The notes beneath the pieces are model-generated. The model did not search any database. It saw nothing but the letters and a program-made list of their open reading frames with translations, and was not told where the DNA came from. From the NCBI GenBank assembly GCA_001873295.1, contig MNYW01000098.1, positions 1 to 37,155 on the forward strand: a DNA stretch of 37,155 nucleotides. The letters run 5' to 3'. Shown one piece after another: positions 16,207 through 24,260 of the stretch (positions are counted from its first letter, which is position 1; each line of letters starts with the position of its first letter). A program made the translations under genes and the position numbers. This DNA is from Nitrospirae bacterium CG2_30_70_394. Lineage in GTDB: Bacteria; CG2-30-53-67; CG2-30-70-394.

Positions 16207-16635
16207 AGGTCACTCCTTTCCCCGCCACACCCAAAGACCCGGCAGCGGATGGCGTCCAGGACCACATCCCGGGGGGAACGCGATCTCCGGCACCGTATCG
16301 GTGTGGCCATCCCCGCCTCTTTAATCCGTCCGGGCCGAGCCGCGCTTGGCCTACGGCGGAGCGTCGCCGCCCGTCGCGGACGGCGGGTGCAGCGCAAGCG
16401 GCAACGAGGGGCGGGCTACGAGTCTGCCGGCCCTGGTCCCGCTCGCCTGCGACGAAGCGGAGCGAAGCGACAACGCGGGGCGACGACGCGGAGCGAAGCG
16501 ACAACGCGGGGCGACGACGCGGAGCGGGTCCCGGATCGTGGGCCACTCTTGGTTGCCGCCCTGCGATGGCCTGCGAACGGCTGCCGATCCGGACTCGAAC
16601 CCGCCTCTTTTCGCCACGATCGACCAAGCAACCTC
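16207..16635. other. Intergenic region upstream of the chemosensory operon and downstream of nth
   Basis: This 429-bp stretch lies between nth (minus) and the chemosensory operon (minus). The operon promoter should lie in its left part, but I see no clear -35/-10 pair. It carries a 31-bp tandem repeat and a tRNA-T-loop-like fragment near 16590. No open frame has a ribosome site or family-like content. Confidence 0.45.
16451..16526 (+). repeat. 31-bp tandem repeat, about 2.5 copies
   Basis: Units begin GACGA(A/C)GCGGAGCGAAGCG and end CGCGGGGC at 16451-16481 and 16482-16512, differing at one base. A third, truncated copy covers 16513-16526 before diverging into CGGGTCCCGG. The unit is itself rich in GCG/GAAGCG motifs. 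It lies in non-coding DNA. Confidence 0.85.
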
Positions 16636-17271
16636 CTAGGCTGCCGTCTTCGCGTCGTAGGCGCACTCGGCCGCGATCACACAGTTGGTGCAGCGCGGCT
16701 TACGGGCGGTGCAGGTTGTGCGGCCGTGGAGGATGAGCCAGTGGTGGGCGTCGCGGAGGAACTCCTCCGGAACCACCGCCATCAGCCCCCGCTCCACCTC
16801 CCCCGGGGTCCGGCCGGACGCCAGGCCGGTGCGGTTGGCGACCCGGAAGACGTGGGTGTCGACGGCGATGGTCGCCGCCCCCCAGGCGTTGTTGAGGATG
16901 ACGTTGGCGCTCTTCCGTCCCACTCCGGGCAGGCGCATGAGCGCCGCGCGGTCGTCCGGCACCACCCCGCCATACTCGGCGACGAGCATCTTGGCGGCGG
17001 CGACGAGGTGGCGCGCCTTGCCGTTGTAGAGGCCGATGTGGCGGATGTAGGGGATCAACCCCTGCTCGCCGAGGGCGACCACCGCCGCCGGCGTCGCGGC
17101 CACCCGGAAGAGGGTGGCGGTCGCCTGATTCACCGACCGGTCCGTGGCCTGGGCGGAGAGGACCACCGCCACGAGGAGCTCGAACGGGGTGGACCAGACC
17201 AGCTCGCCGCGCGGCTCGGGCCGCTCGCCACGCAACCGCTCAAAGAGCCTCTGGGCCGTCCGCTTGTTCAC
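16636..17271 (-). CDS. nth: Endonuclease III
   Basis: A DNA glycosylase/AP lyase that removes oxidised pyrimidines in base excision repair. At 211 aa its residue numbering coincides with E. coli EndoIII: helix-hairpin-helix LPGVGRKSANVIL with catalytic Lys120, Asp138 in VDTHVFRV, and the C-terminal [4Fe-4S] ligands Cys187, Cys194, Cys197 and Cys203 with C-x6-C-x2-C-x5-C spacing. The GTG start at 17271 has GGGAG just upstream and gives MNKRTAQRLFERLR, as in the family. Longer in-frame extensions run antisense into the divergent peptidase gene and are rejected. Only 49 bp separate it from the divergent M16 peptidase start. Confidence 0.96.
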   Translation of the reverse strand: MNKRTAQRLFERLRGERPEPRGELVWSTPFELLVAVVLSAQATDRSVNQATATLFRVAATPAAVVALGEQGLIPYIRHIGLYNGKARHLVAAAKMLVAEYGGVVPDDRAALMRLPGVGRKSANVILNNAWGAATIAVDTHVFRVANRTGLASGRTPGEVERGLMAVVPEEFLRDAHHWLILHGRTTCTARKPRCTNCVIAAECAYDAKTAA

Positions 17272-17320
17272 ACCGCTCCCTCTCAGGCTACGATTCGCTC
17301 CCCAAACCGCTGGAGCATTC

Positions 17321-18526
17321 ATGAAACTCCTCGAAGTGAACAACAGCCGCCTCCTCTTGCACCGCAACGGCAGCGACGTGGTGAACATCCAGATCCTCAC
17401 CAACATCGGCTCGGCGGTGGAGGAACCCGCCTTGTTCGGCGCCGCCCACTTCCTGGAACACATGTTCTTCAAGGGGACGGAGAAACGCGACGCGAAGCAG
17501 ATCAACCGCGACGCCAACCGCATCGGCGGCAAGCTCAACGCCTGGACCTGGTTCGACCAGACCGTCTACCACATCACCGCCCTGAAGGAGCGTCTCGACG
17601 ACGCCTTCGAGATCCTCTGCGACCTTTACCAGCACGCCACCTTTCCCGCCGGCGAGCTGGAAAAGGAGCGGGAGGTGATCATCTCGGAGATGCACCGCTA
17701 CGACGACGATCCGAGCTCCTACCTCGCTGACCGCGCCTGGCCGCAGTTCTGCGCCAACGGCATCGCCCACCCGGTCATCGGCACGGAGGAGACGGTGCGG
17801 GCGCTGACCCGCGACCAACTTGTCGACTTCCGCGAACGGTACTACGGCGGTGCCAACGTCCTCGTCTCGGTGGTGGGCAACGTGGAGGAAGCGGCGGTCA
17901 TCGGCGCCATGGAGCGGTACTTCGCCTACCGCCCGGCCGCCGACTCGATGGCGGTAGCCCAGACCGCCTACCGCGGTGGCGAGCTCGCCCTCACCCGCCC
18001 CGAAATCCAGGAGGCGCGCTACTCCGTCCTCTACTCGGCCCTGCCCCTCCACCACCCCGACGCCACCCGCCAGAACGTGATGACCTATTGCCTCGGCGGC
18101 GACTCGGCGGCGCTGCTGTTCGAGCGCATCCGCGAGGAGCTCGGCCTGTGCTACGGCATCTACGCCGGCTGCGCCCGCTTCAACGGCTTCTCGGTGCTCG
18201 AGATCGCCACCGGCTGCGCGCCGGAAAACCTCGACCGGATCCACACGGAGACGGTGCAGATCATCGACCGGCTGTGCAGTGAGCGGATCGACGAGGATCG
18301 CCTAGAGATGGTGAAGGCGGCGCTCCTCTCCTCCCTGCGGATGGCGGCAGAGACCTCTAGCGGCTACAACCGGATCGTCGCTTTGCCCATCCTCAAGGGC
18401 GAGACGGAGAACCCGTACGACCGCCTCAACCGCGAGATCCCGGAGGTCACCGTAGACGACGTGCGCACCATGGCGGAGCAAACCTTCTCGGCTGCGGCGC
18501 TGAAGGCAACCCTGGTCGCGGTGTAG
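17321..18526 (+). CDS. M16 family zinc metallopeptidase (pitrilysin/MPP-like)
   Basis: A 401-aa M16 peptidase of the short bacterial processing-peptidase type. The inverted zinc motif HFLEH (His43, Glu46, His47) and the third ligand Glu123 (EMHRYDDDPSSYL), 76 residues on, are intact, so it should be catalytically active. The second, inactive M16 lobe follows with the usual GGDSAALLFERIREELGLCYGIYA. There is no signal peptide; the protein is likely cytoplasmic. The ATG has GGAG at 5-nt spacing. In some deltaproteobacteria a homologue lies between pnp and dut; here it lies at the other end, upstream of rimP. A GC hairpin and then a canonical terminator follow the stop codon. Confidence 0.94.
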   Translation: MKLLEVNNSRLLLHRNGSDVVNIQILTNIGSAVEEPALFGAAHFLEHMFFKGTEKRDAKQINRDANRIGGKLNAWTWFDQTVYHITALKERLDDAFEILCDLYQHATFPAGELEKEREVIISEMHRYDDDPSSYLADRAWPQFCANGIAHPVIGTEETVRALTRDQLVDFRERYYGGANVLVSVVGNVEEAAVIGAMERYFAYRPAADSMAVAQTAYRGGELALTRPEIQEARYSVLYSALPLHHPDATRQNVMTYCLGGDSAALLFERIREELGLCYGIYAGCARFNGFSVLEIATGCAPENLDRIHTETVQIIDRLCSERIDEDRLEMVKAALLSSLRMAAETSSGYNRIVALPILKGETENPYDRLNREIPEVTVDDVRTMAEQTFSAAALKATLVAV

Positions 18527-18584
18527 GCCGCGCCTCCCGGGCGGCGCCACGCCGGCCCACCCGGCGCCCCCCGGGAGGCGCGGC
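18527..18584 (+). terminator. GC-only hairpin after M16 peptidase gene
   Basis: Perfect 15-bp arms (18527-18541 GCCGCGCCTCCCGGG and 18570-18584) flank a 28-nt loop that itself holds two GGCGCC motifs. The hairpin starts at the base after the stop codon. It has no T-run, so it is more likely a 3'-end stabiliser or Rho-related structure than an intrinsic terminator. Confidence 0.5.
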
Positions 18585-18637
18585 AGACGGCTCCGCTTGG
18601 GGCTGAAAACCGCACGCGCACGACGCCCACGGGGCCG

Positions 18638-18673
18638 CCACCCCTTGCGGAAGCCCCCCTCGGGTGGTTTATT
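18638..18673 (+). terminator. Weak terminator-like hairpin
   Basis: CCACCC (18638-18643) can pair with GGGTGG (18662-18667), directly followed by TTTATTA. The loop is 18 nt, so the structure is weak. The same bases can be read as a poor promoter (TTGCGG at 18645, 17 bp, TTTATT at 18668). I cannot decide between the two. Confidence 0.25.
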
Positions 18674-18703
18674 ACGCCTCCCCTTTTTTCGTGCCGGTGC
18701 ATG

Positions 18704-18738
18704 AAAGAAGTGGACCCAGTGGGTCCACTTCTTTTTTT
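18704..18738 (+). terminator. Intrinsic terminator (or leader attenuator) before rimP
   Basis: A perfect 14-bp stem, AAAGAAGTGGACCC and its complement at 18721-18734, closes a 3-nt loop (AGT), and an uninterrupted run of seven T (18732-18738) follows. It is the only textbook Rho-independent terminator I find in the window and is markedly less GC-rich than its surroundings. It ends 46 nt before the rimP ATG. Confidence 0.88.
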
Positions 18739-18784
18739 CGCCGGTTGAAAAGCGGTGGCCATCCCCTTGACCTCTTCCGTTGCC

Positions 18785-19288
18785 ATGTCCGCCCCCGTCG
18801 CCAGTCTGGTCGAGGCCCTTATTCGGCCCCTCGCCGCGGAGCTGGGGCTCACCCTCTGGGACGTGGAATACCGCGGCAGTGGCCGGCGGGGGCTTTTGCG
18901 GGTGACCGTCGATCGGCCCGGTGAGGCGGGGGTGACGGTCGAGGACTGTCACCTGCTGAGCCAAGAGATCTCCGTGCTCCTCGACGTGGAAGATCCGATC
19001 CACCACGCCTACGACCTGGAGGTCTCCTCGCCCGGGATGCGCCGCCACCTGCGCCACGCCTGGCACTTCGTCGCCGCCGCGGGAGAGCAGGTGGAGATCA
19101 CCCTGTACGCGCCGGTCGACGGGCGTAAGCGGTACCTCGGGCGGCTGGCCACCGAGGACGGCGAGCAGCTCACCCTCACCACCGAGACCGGCGAGCTCCG
19201 GATCACCCGCGACCAGGTCTCCAAGGCCCAGGTCGCCCCCGACTTCGACGCGCTGCTAAATCGCCTTTCGGACCCCAAGGACCGCTGA
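18785..19288 (+). CDS. rimP: Ribosome maturation factor RimP
   Basis: A 167-aa 30S assembly factor. It has the N-terminal alpha/beta domain (LVEALIRPLAAELGLTLWDVEY...VTVEDCHLLSQEISVLLDVEDPI), the conserved YDLEVSSPGMRRHLR motif at the domain junction, and the C-terminal SH3-like barrel (QVEITLYAPVDGRKRYLGRL...ITRDQVSKAQVAPDF). The ATG at 18785 gives a family-like N-terminus but has no visible Shine-Dalgarno. GTG at 18755 in the same frame is an alternative with only a weak purine stretch upstream. First gene of the rimP-nusA-ylxR-infB series; nusA follows 16 bp after its stop. Confidence 0.92.
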   Translation: MSAPVASLVEALIRPLAAELGLTLWDVEYRGSGRRGLLRVTVDRPGEAGVTVEDCHLLSQEISVLLDVEDPIHHAYDLEVSSPGMRRHLRHAWHFVAAAGEQVEITLYAPVDGRKRYLGRLATEDGEQLTLTTETGELRITRDQVSKAQVAPDFDALLNRLSDPKDR

Positions 19289-19304
19289 ACACGGAGCAAA
19301 CGCC

Positions 19305-20774
19305 ATGGCCACGACGATCCTTCAAAATGTCCTCCAGATGATCAACCAGATCAGCAAGGAGAAGAACATCGACCGGCAGATTCTCCTCGACGCGGTCACC
19401 GAGGCGATCGCCCACGCGGCGCGCCGCAAGTACGGTGAGAACACCAACATCGAGGTGGAGATCGGCGACTCGGGGGAGATCGAGGCGTACCTCTATCGAA
19501 CGGTGGTAACGGAGATCGTCGTGCCGACACCGAAGATCGAGGAGGCGGCCGAGGGGGGTGAGGGAGCCCCGGCCTCGGATGAGCTCTCCGTGGACGCCCA
19601 GATCCTCCTGGACGAGGCGCGCGAGCTCGACCCCGACGTGGAGGTGGGCGACGAGATCGCGGTCCACATCGACGTCGACGAGCTGGGCCGCATCGCCGCC
19701 CAAAACGCCAAGCAGGTCCTCGCCCAGAAACTCCGCGAGGCGGAGCGCGACGTCATCTTCACCGAATACCAGGAGCGCGTCGGCCACGTGGTCAACGGCA
19801 ACGTCATCCGCTACGAGAAGGGCGACGTCATCATCGAGCTCGGGCGCACCGAGGCGCTGCTGCCGCGCCGCGAGCAAATCCCGAACGAACGGTTCCGCCG
19901 CGGCGAGCGGGTGCGGGCGATGATCCTCGAGGTGACCGACGACCTAAAGGGGCCGCAGGTGATCCTGTCGCGCATCCACCCCGAGTTCCTCAAGGGGCTC
20001 TTCGAGTACGAGGTGCCAGAGGTGTACGACGGCATCATCGAAATCGTCCGCGCGGTGCGGAACCCGGGTGAGCGGGCGAAGATTCTGGTGGTCTCCCGCG
20101 ATTCCAACATCGACCCCGTGGGGGCGTGCGTCGGAATGAAGGGGTCGCGCGTGCGCGCGGTGGTGCAGGAGCTGCGCGGTGAGCGCATCGACATCGTCGA
20201 GTTCACCGAGGACGCCTCCACCCTCCTCCAGCGTGCCCTCTCTCCCGCCGAGCTCACCCGCATGGTGATCGACGAGGACAACAAGCGGGCCACGGCCCTT
20301 GTCGAGGAGGGACAGCAGGCGCTCGCCATCGGCCGGCGCGGCCAAAATGTTCGCCTCGCGTCCAAGCTCACCGGCTACCGCATCGACGTGATCACCGAGG
20401 ACGCCTACACCCTGTTGGAGGCGCAAGAGCAGGCACGCGAGCAGGTTCTGGCCGAGATCGGCGATCTGCCGGTGAGCGCCCTCGAAGGGGTCAGCGCGCA
20501 GCTCGCTGCCGACCTCGCGGCAATCAAGCTCGGCACCGTGCGGCAGGTCTACCACGCCAACCCCGCCACCTTCGGCAACCTTCCGGGCATCGAGCGCAGC
20601 GAGATCCTCGATGTCGCCCGCAAGGTGGCCGAGCGGCTGCAGGCGCGGTACGAGGAGATCAAGCCCAAGCCCGAGGAGATCCTCGCGCGCCCCGAGCTTG
20701 CCAACCCCTTCCCCGATCGTTCGTCCGACGCCGAGACGGAAGCCAGCAACCCCGGTGAGGGAGACCAGCCCTGA
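19305..20774 (+). CDS. nusA: Transcription termination/antitermination factor NusA
   Basis: A 489-aa RNA polymerase-binding factor controlling pausing, termination and antitermination. Domains in order are the N-terminal RNAP-binding domain (about 1-155), S1 (about 160-225, RVGHVVNGNVIRYEKGDVII), KH1 and KH2 (about 226-370, with IDPVGACVGMKGSRVRAVV and LAIGRRGQNVRLASKLTGY), and one helix-hairpin-helix acidic-repeat-like segment (about 375-445), then a short acidic tail. Relative to the E. coli protein I see an extra Gly/Ala/Glu-rich stretch of about 20 residues in the N-terminal domain (roughly 76-97, EEAAEGGEGAPASDELSVDA). The ATG follows the rimP stop by 16 bp. The stop codon overlaps the start of ylxR. 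Confidence 0.96.
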   Translation: MATTILQNVLQMINQISKEKNIDRQILLDAVTEAIAHAARRKYGENTNIEVEIGDSGEIEAYLYRTVVTEIVVPTPKIEEAAEGGEGAPASDELSVDAQILLDEARELDPDVEVGDEIAVHIDVDELGRIAAQNAKQVLAQKLREAERDVIFTEYQERVGHVVNGNVIRYEKGDVIIELGRTEALLPRREQIPNERFRRGERVRAMILEVTDDLKGPQVILSRIHPEFLKGLFEYEVPEVYDGIIEIVRAVRNPGERAKILVVSRDSNIDPVGACVGMKGSRVRAVVQELRGERIDIVEFTEDASTLLQRALSPAELTRMVIDEDNKRATALVEEGQQALAIGRRGQNVRLASKLTGYRIDVITEDAYTLLEAQEQAREQVLAEIGDLPVSALEGVSAQLAADLAAIKLGTVRQVYHANPATFGNLPGIERSEILDVARKVAERLQARYEEIKPKPEEILARPELANPFPDRSSDAETEASNPGEGDQP

Positions 20775-21403
20775 GCACCACCGTCTCCCCCTCCGCCCCG
20801 GCGCGCACGCGCCACACGGCCCAGCGCCAGTGCCTCGTTTGCCGCACGGGTGGTCCGAAAGAGAGCCTCTTGCGCCTGGTCCGCGCCCCCAGCGGGGAGG
20901 TGGTTGCCGATCTCGCCGGGAGTCTGCCGGGGCGCGGCTGCTACTGCTGCTTGCAACGCAACTGCCTCGCCGGGGTAACCAATCTGGGTCTGCTCAGCCA
21001 CACCTTTCGCACCCGCATGGCGCCGATCGACCGCGACCTCTTCGTCACCGACCTGCATCATCAGGCCAGCCAACGGCTTGCCGGCGCGATCGGCGTCTAC
21101 GCCAAGGGCGGCGCGGTGGTGGCAGGCAGTGACGCGATCGACCTTGCGATGGCGAAGGCAAGCACCGTGTCCGGGCTCCTCGTCGTCGCCACCGACGCGG
21201 GCGACGCCACCGCGCGCCACTGGCGCCATCGCGCCGCCACCGCCGGCCTGGCCGTGCACACCGCCGGCCGTGAGTCCATGTGGGGTGCGGCCCTGGGACG
21301 CGACCGATGCGCGGTCCTCTGGGTCTGTGCACCGCGTGCGGCGAAGCGGGTAGAATGGCTCCTCACCCTGGCGGCGGAAACGGCGCCGATCCACACCACC
21401 TAA
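20771..21403 (+). CDS. ylxR: YlxR (DUF448) fused to an L7Ae-like RNA-binding domain, CTG start
   Basis: A 210-aa nucleic-acid-binding protein of the nusA-infB operon. The YlxR domain (about 17-90) shows RQCLVCRTGGPKESLLRLVR, then LPGRGCYCCLQRNCL and GLLSHTFR, matching the R-x-C-x-x-C and LPGRGAY-type family pattern. The C-terminal half (about 95-190, HHQASQRLAGAIGVYAKGGAVVAG, then LDLAMAKA-like and LLVVATDA segments) is L7Ae/L30e-like. The frame is open only from 20759. The sole near-cognate start before the first YlxR cysteine motif is CTG at 20771, which overlaps the nusA stop (CTGA) and has GAGGGAG 7 nt upstream. The first ATG/GTG/TTG codon, TTG at 20870, would delete the C-x-x-C motif. 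The stop sits 11 bp before infB. Confidence 0.88.
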   Translation: MSTTVSPSAPARTRHTAQRQCLVCRTGGPKESLLRLVRAPSGEVVADLAGSLPGRGCYCCLQRNCLAGVTNLGLLSHTFRTRMAPIDRDLFVTDLHHQASQRLAGAIGVYAKGGAVVAGSDAIDLAMAKASTVSGLLVVATDAGDATARHWRHRAATAGLAVHTAGRESMWGAALGRDRCAVLWVCAPRAAKRVEWLLTLAAETAPIHTT

Positions 21404-21414
21404 GGAAACGACGC

Positions 21415-24099
21415 ATGGCGCTCAGCCTCCACGACCTCGCCAAGGAGCTTGACGTAGCCCCGGACATGCTCACGGCGGCCTTGAAGAAGGCGGGGTTCGA
21501 GGTGCGCAGTGAGCTCAGCCGCATCCCCGACGACGGGGTGACGCGGATGCGCAGGAAGTTCACCAAGAAGACGGTCGAGGCGCCGGCCAAGGTGCGCGTG
21601 CGCAAGCGGCGGGAAAAGAGCACGGCGACCACGAACGTGAACGAATCACCGGCCGAGCCCGTGGTCGAGGCGACGCCGGTCGCGGTGGAGGCGGCCACGG
21701 TCACCGCACCGGCGGCGGCAACCCCGCCCGCTGCGGAGGAGGCGCCCGCGCCTGCACCCGAGATCCCCGCTGCTGCGCCACCCACCCAGACGGTGGTCGC
21801 CGCGCCGGTGGCCGCCGTCGAGCCACCGGCCATCCAAAAAGAGGCGCCCGCGCCCCGCCGGCCGCCGCGCCCGCCGGCAACGCCGGCGCTCACCGGTCGC
21901 AAGATCGACGCCGACCTCGGTCCGGCGAAGGCGCAACCGTCGCAACTGGGTCAGGTGGTGGGCCATGTTGATCTCGCCCCACCGCGCACCATCGCCACCC
22001 GTCCTGGGGGCGGCGTGGAATATGGCGAGCATGAGCGGCGTACCCACGTCGCCACCGCCACCCGCGAGGGACGCCGCCCCGGCGTCCACGTGGTATCGGT
22101 GGCCGATGCCGCCCGCGCGCCGCTGCCCACCGAGGGCCGCCCCACCACCCGCGGCAAGAAGGTGGTCACCTCGGTGGTCAACAAGAAGGACAAGGATCGG
22201 CGTTCCGGCCGCCCGCCGGGGGCGCAGGTCCCCGGGCGTGGCGGCCATCCCAAGCGGCGCCGCAAGCGCGCCGAGGTGATGGAAGAGGTGGAGCGCACCG
22301 AGGTCATCGACCTCAGTGGCGCCGGCGGCGAAGGGAGCCGAATCATCGCTTGGGACGAGGCGGCCACCGTCGGCGATCTCGCCGCCGCGATGGATCTGCC
22401 GGTCAACGAGGTCGTTCTCAAGCTCATGGGGATGGGGGTGATGGCGTCGGTGAATCAGACCATCGACAAGGACACCGCGGCGCTCCTCGCCAGCGAATAC
22501 GGTTGCGCCCTCACAGCGGAACGCGAGGAAATGAAGGAGCAGGAGGAGCAACTGCCCGGCGTCGAGGAGGTCCGCGACGAAGATCTCGAACCACGGCCGC
22601 CGGTGGTCACCGTCATGGGCCATGTCGACCACGGCAAGACCACCCTCCTCGACTACCTGCGCAAGACGCACGTCACCGCAGGCGAGGCGGGCGGGATTAC
22701 CCAGCACATCGGCGCCTACCAGGTACGGCTCGGCACGGAGACCGTGACCTTCCTCGACACCCCGGGCCATGAGGCGTTCACCGCCATCCGCGCCCGCGGT
22801 GCGCAGGTCACCGACCTGGTCATCCTGGTGGTGGCCGCAGACGACGGTGTCATGCCGCAGACGGTCGAGGCGATCAACCACGCCAAGGCGGCGGGGGTGC
22901 CGATCGTGGTGGCGGTGAACAAGATGGACCTGCCGGCCGCCCACCCGGACCGGGTCAAGCAGCAGCTCACCGAGTACGAGCTGGTGGCGGAGGAGTACGG
23001 CGGCAACGTCCCGATGATCCCCATCTCGGCGAAGACCGGCGCGGGGGTCGACAACCTGCTGGAGGTGATCTCGCTGCAGGCGGAGGTCTTGGAGCTCAAG
23101 GCGTCCACCAAGGCGACCTGCCGCGGGGTGGTGATCGAGGCGCGGATGGACAAGGGACGTGGCCCAGTCGCGACGATCTTGGTCCAGCACGGCATCCTGA
23201 AGCGGGGCGACATTTGCGTGGTCGGCGGCCAGTACGGCCGGGTGCGCACGATGCTGAACGACCGCCACGAGGCGGTGCAGGAGGCAGGGCCCGCCACCCC
23301 GGTCGAGGTGGTGGGGCTGGCCGGCGTGCCCGCCCCAGGCGACGACCTGGTGGTGATGACCAACGAACGCGAGGCACGGCAGGTGGCGGAGCGGCGGGTC
23401 GAACGCAAGCGCCAGCTCGACCTCTCCCGCGGTGGCCGCAAGTCGACCCTCGAGGAGCTCCTTGCCGCCGCTGAAGGGGGGGAGGCAAAGCTCCTGCCGG
23501 TGATCATCAAGGGCGACGTCCAGGGCTCGGTCGAGGCGGTCTCCGACACCCTCCAGCGCATCTCCACCGGCAAGGCGCAGTTGCAGGTGATCCACGCCGC
23601 GGTCGGAGCGATCACCGAGACCGACGTCGATCTCGCCAAGGCGTCCGACGCGATCATCATCGGCTTCAACGTCCGGCCCACCGCCGAGGCGCGCAAGCTC
23701 GCCGAGCAGGAGAACATCGACATCCGTCTCCACTCCATCATCTACAAGCTGGCGGAGGAGATCCGCGAGGCAATGGAGGGGCTCCTCGAGGCCACCTACC
23801 TGGAGCGGATCATCGGCCATGCGGAGATCCGCGAGGTCTTCTCGATCACCAAGATGGGCAACATCGGCGGCAGCTATGTCCTCGACGGGGCGATCCGGCG
23901 CAGCGCCAACGTCCGCCTGCTGCGCGACAACGCGGTGGTCCACACGGGCAAGATCGGCTCCCTGCGCCGCTTCAAGGACGACGTGAAGGAGGTCGCCACC
24001 GGCTTCGAGTGTGGCATCGGCCTGGTCGCCTACAACGACATCAAGCCCGGCGACGTCATCGAGGCCTACGAGATGGAGGAGGTGGCGGCCCGGTTGTAA
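21415..24099 (+). CDS. infB: Translation initiation factor IF-2
   Basis: An 894-aa GTPase that delivers fMet-tRNA to the 30S subunit and promotes subunit joining. It has an IF2-N domain at the start (MALSLHDLAKELDVAPDMLT), a long Ala/Pro-rich linker (about 80-290), a second IF2-N module (about 305-365) and the G domain with G1 GHVDHGKT (402-409), GGITQHIGAY, DTPGHE, NKMD and SAK. Domains II to IV follow, including the fMet-tRNA-binding end (GFECGIGLVAYNDIKPGDVIE). The ATG at 21415 has AAGGAA at 7-nt spacing and lies 11 bp after ylxR. A TAGAAT hexamer inside ylxR (21351-21356), 58 bp before the start, could be an internal promoter -10, but no matching -35 is seen. Confidence 0.98.
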   Translation: MALSLHDLAKELDVAPDMLTAALKKAGFEVRSELSRIPDDGVTRMRRKFTKKTVEAPAKVRVRKRREKSTATTNVNESPAEPVVEATPVAVEAATVTAPAAATPPAAEEAPAPAPEIPAAAPPTQTVVAAPVAAVEPPAIQKEAPAPRRPPRPPATPALTGRKIDADLGPAKAQPSQLGQVVGHVDLAPPRTIATRPGGGVEYGEHERRTHVATATREGRRPGVHVVSVADAARAPLPTEGRPTTRGKKVVTSVVNKKDKDRRSGRPPGAQVPGRGGHPKRRRKRAEVMEEVERTEVIDLSGAGGEGSRIIAWDEAATVGDLAAAMDLPVNEVVLKLMGMGVMASVNQTIDKDTAALLASEYGCALTAEREEMKEQEEQLPGVEEVRDEDLEPRPPVVTVMGHVDHGKTTLLDYLRKTHVTAGEAGGITQHIGAYQVRLGTETVTFLDTPGHEAFTAIRARGAQVTDLVILVVAADDGVMPQTVEAINHAKAAGVPIVVAVNKMDLPAAHPDRVKQQLTEYELVAEEYGGNVPMIPISAKTGAGVDNLLEVISLQAEVLELKASTKATCRGVVIEARMDKGRGPVATILVQHGILKRGDICVVGGQYGRVRTMLNDRHEAVQEAGPATPVEVVGLAGVPAPGDDLVVMTNEREARQVAERRVERKRQLDLSRGGRKSTLEELLAAAEGGEAKLLPVIIKGDVQGSVEAVSDTLQRISTGKAQLQVIHAAVGAITETDVDLAKASDAIIIGFNVRPTAEARKLAEQENIDIRLHSIIYKLAEEIREAMEGLLEATYLERIIGHAEIREVFSITKMGNIGGSYVLDGAIRRSANVRLLRDNAVVHTGKIGSLRRFKDDVKEVATGFECGIGLVAYNDIKPGDVIEAYEMEEVAARL

Positions 24100-24260
24100 G
24101 CGAGGGCGGCGCAGACGGCGCCCCGTGGGGTTCGGTCGCGGGCCCCCTCACGCCGGCGCGGCCGGCCTGCCGTCCGCCCTTGCCTTCCCGGCCACCGCCG
24201 CGCTCCCGGGCCAGCCGTGGGGCCGTGCGCCCTGGCCCCCAAGACCGATCCACCACGACC

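Noticed and set aside
16575-16630. tRNA-like fragment (GGTTCGAGTCC on the minus strand near 16590)
   Set aside because: The T-loop string is present, but the flanking bases do not form a T-stem (GCGGG opposite CCGGA) and no D-arm, anticodon arm or acceptor stem can be drawn. Chance or a decayed remnant.
17272-17538. N-terminal extension of endonuclease III
   Set aside because: It would overlap the divergent M16 gene antisense, and the GTG at 17271 reproduces E. coli residue numbering exactly.
14698-17730. A plus-strand open frame of about 1010 codons
   Set aside because: It runs antisense through cheW, the tandem-receiver gene and nth, has Arg/His/Gly/Asp-dominated composition without any domain, and exists because GC-rich codon use suppresses stops on the opposite strand.
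20870-21403. TTG at 20870 as the ylxR start
   Set aside because: It would remove the R-x-C-x-x-C part of the YlxR domain and leave 95 bp unexplained after nusA. It has no well-placed ribosome site, whereas CTG at 20771 has one and overlaps the nusA stop.
21646-23943. A minus-strand open frame of about 765 codons
   Set aside because: Antisense to infB, rich in His/Asp/Val repeats typical of mirrored coding sequence, with no ribosome site or domain.
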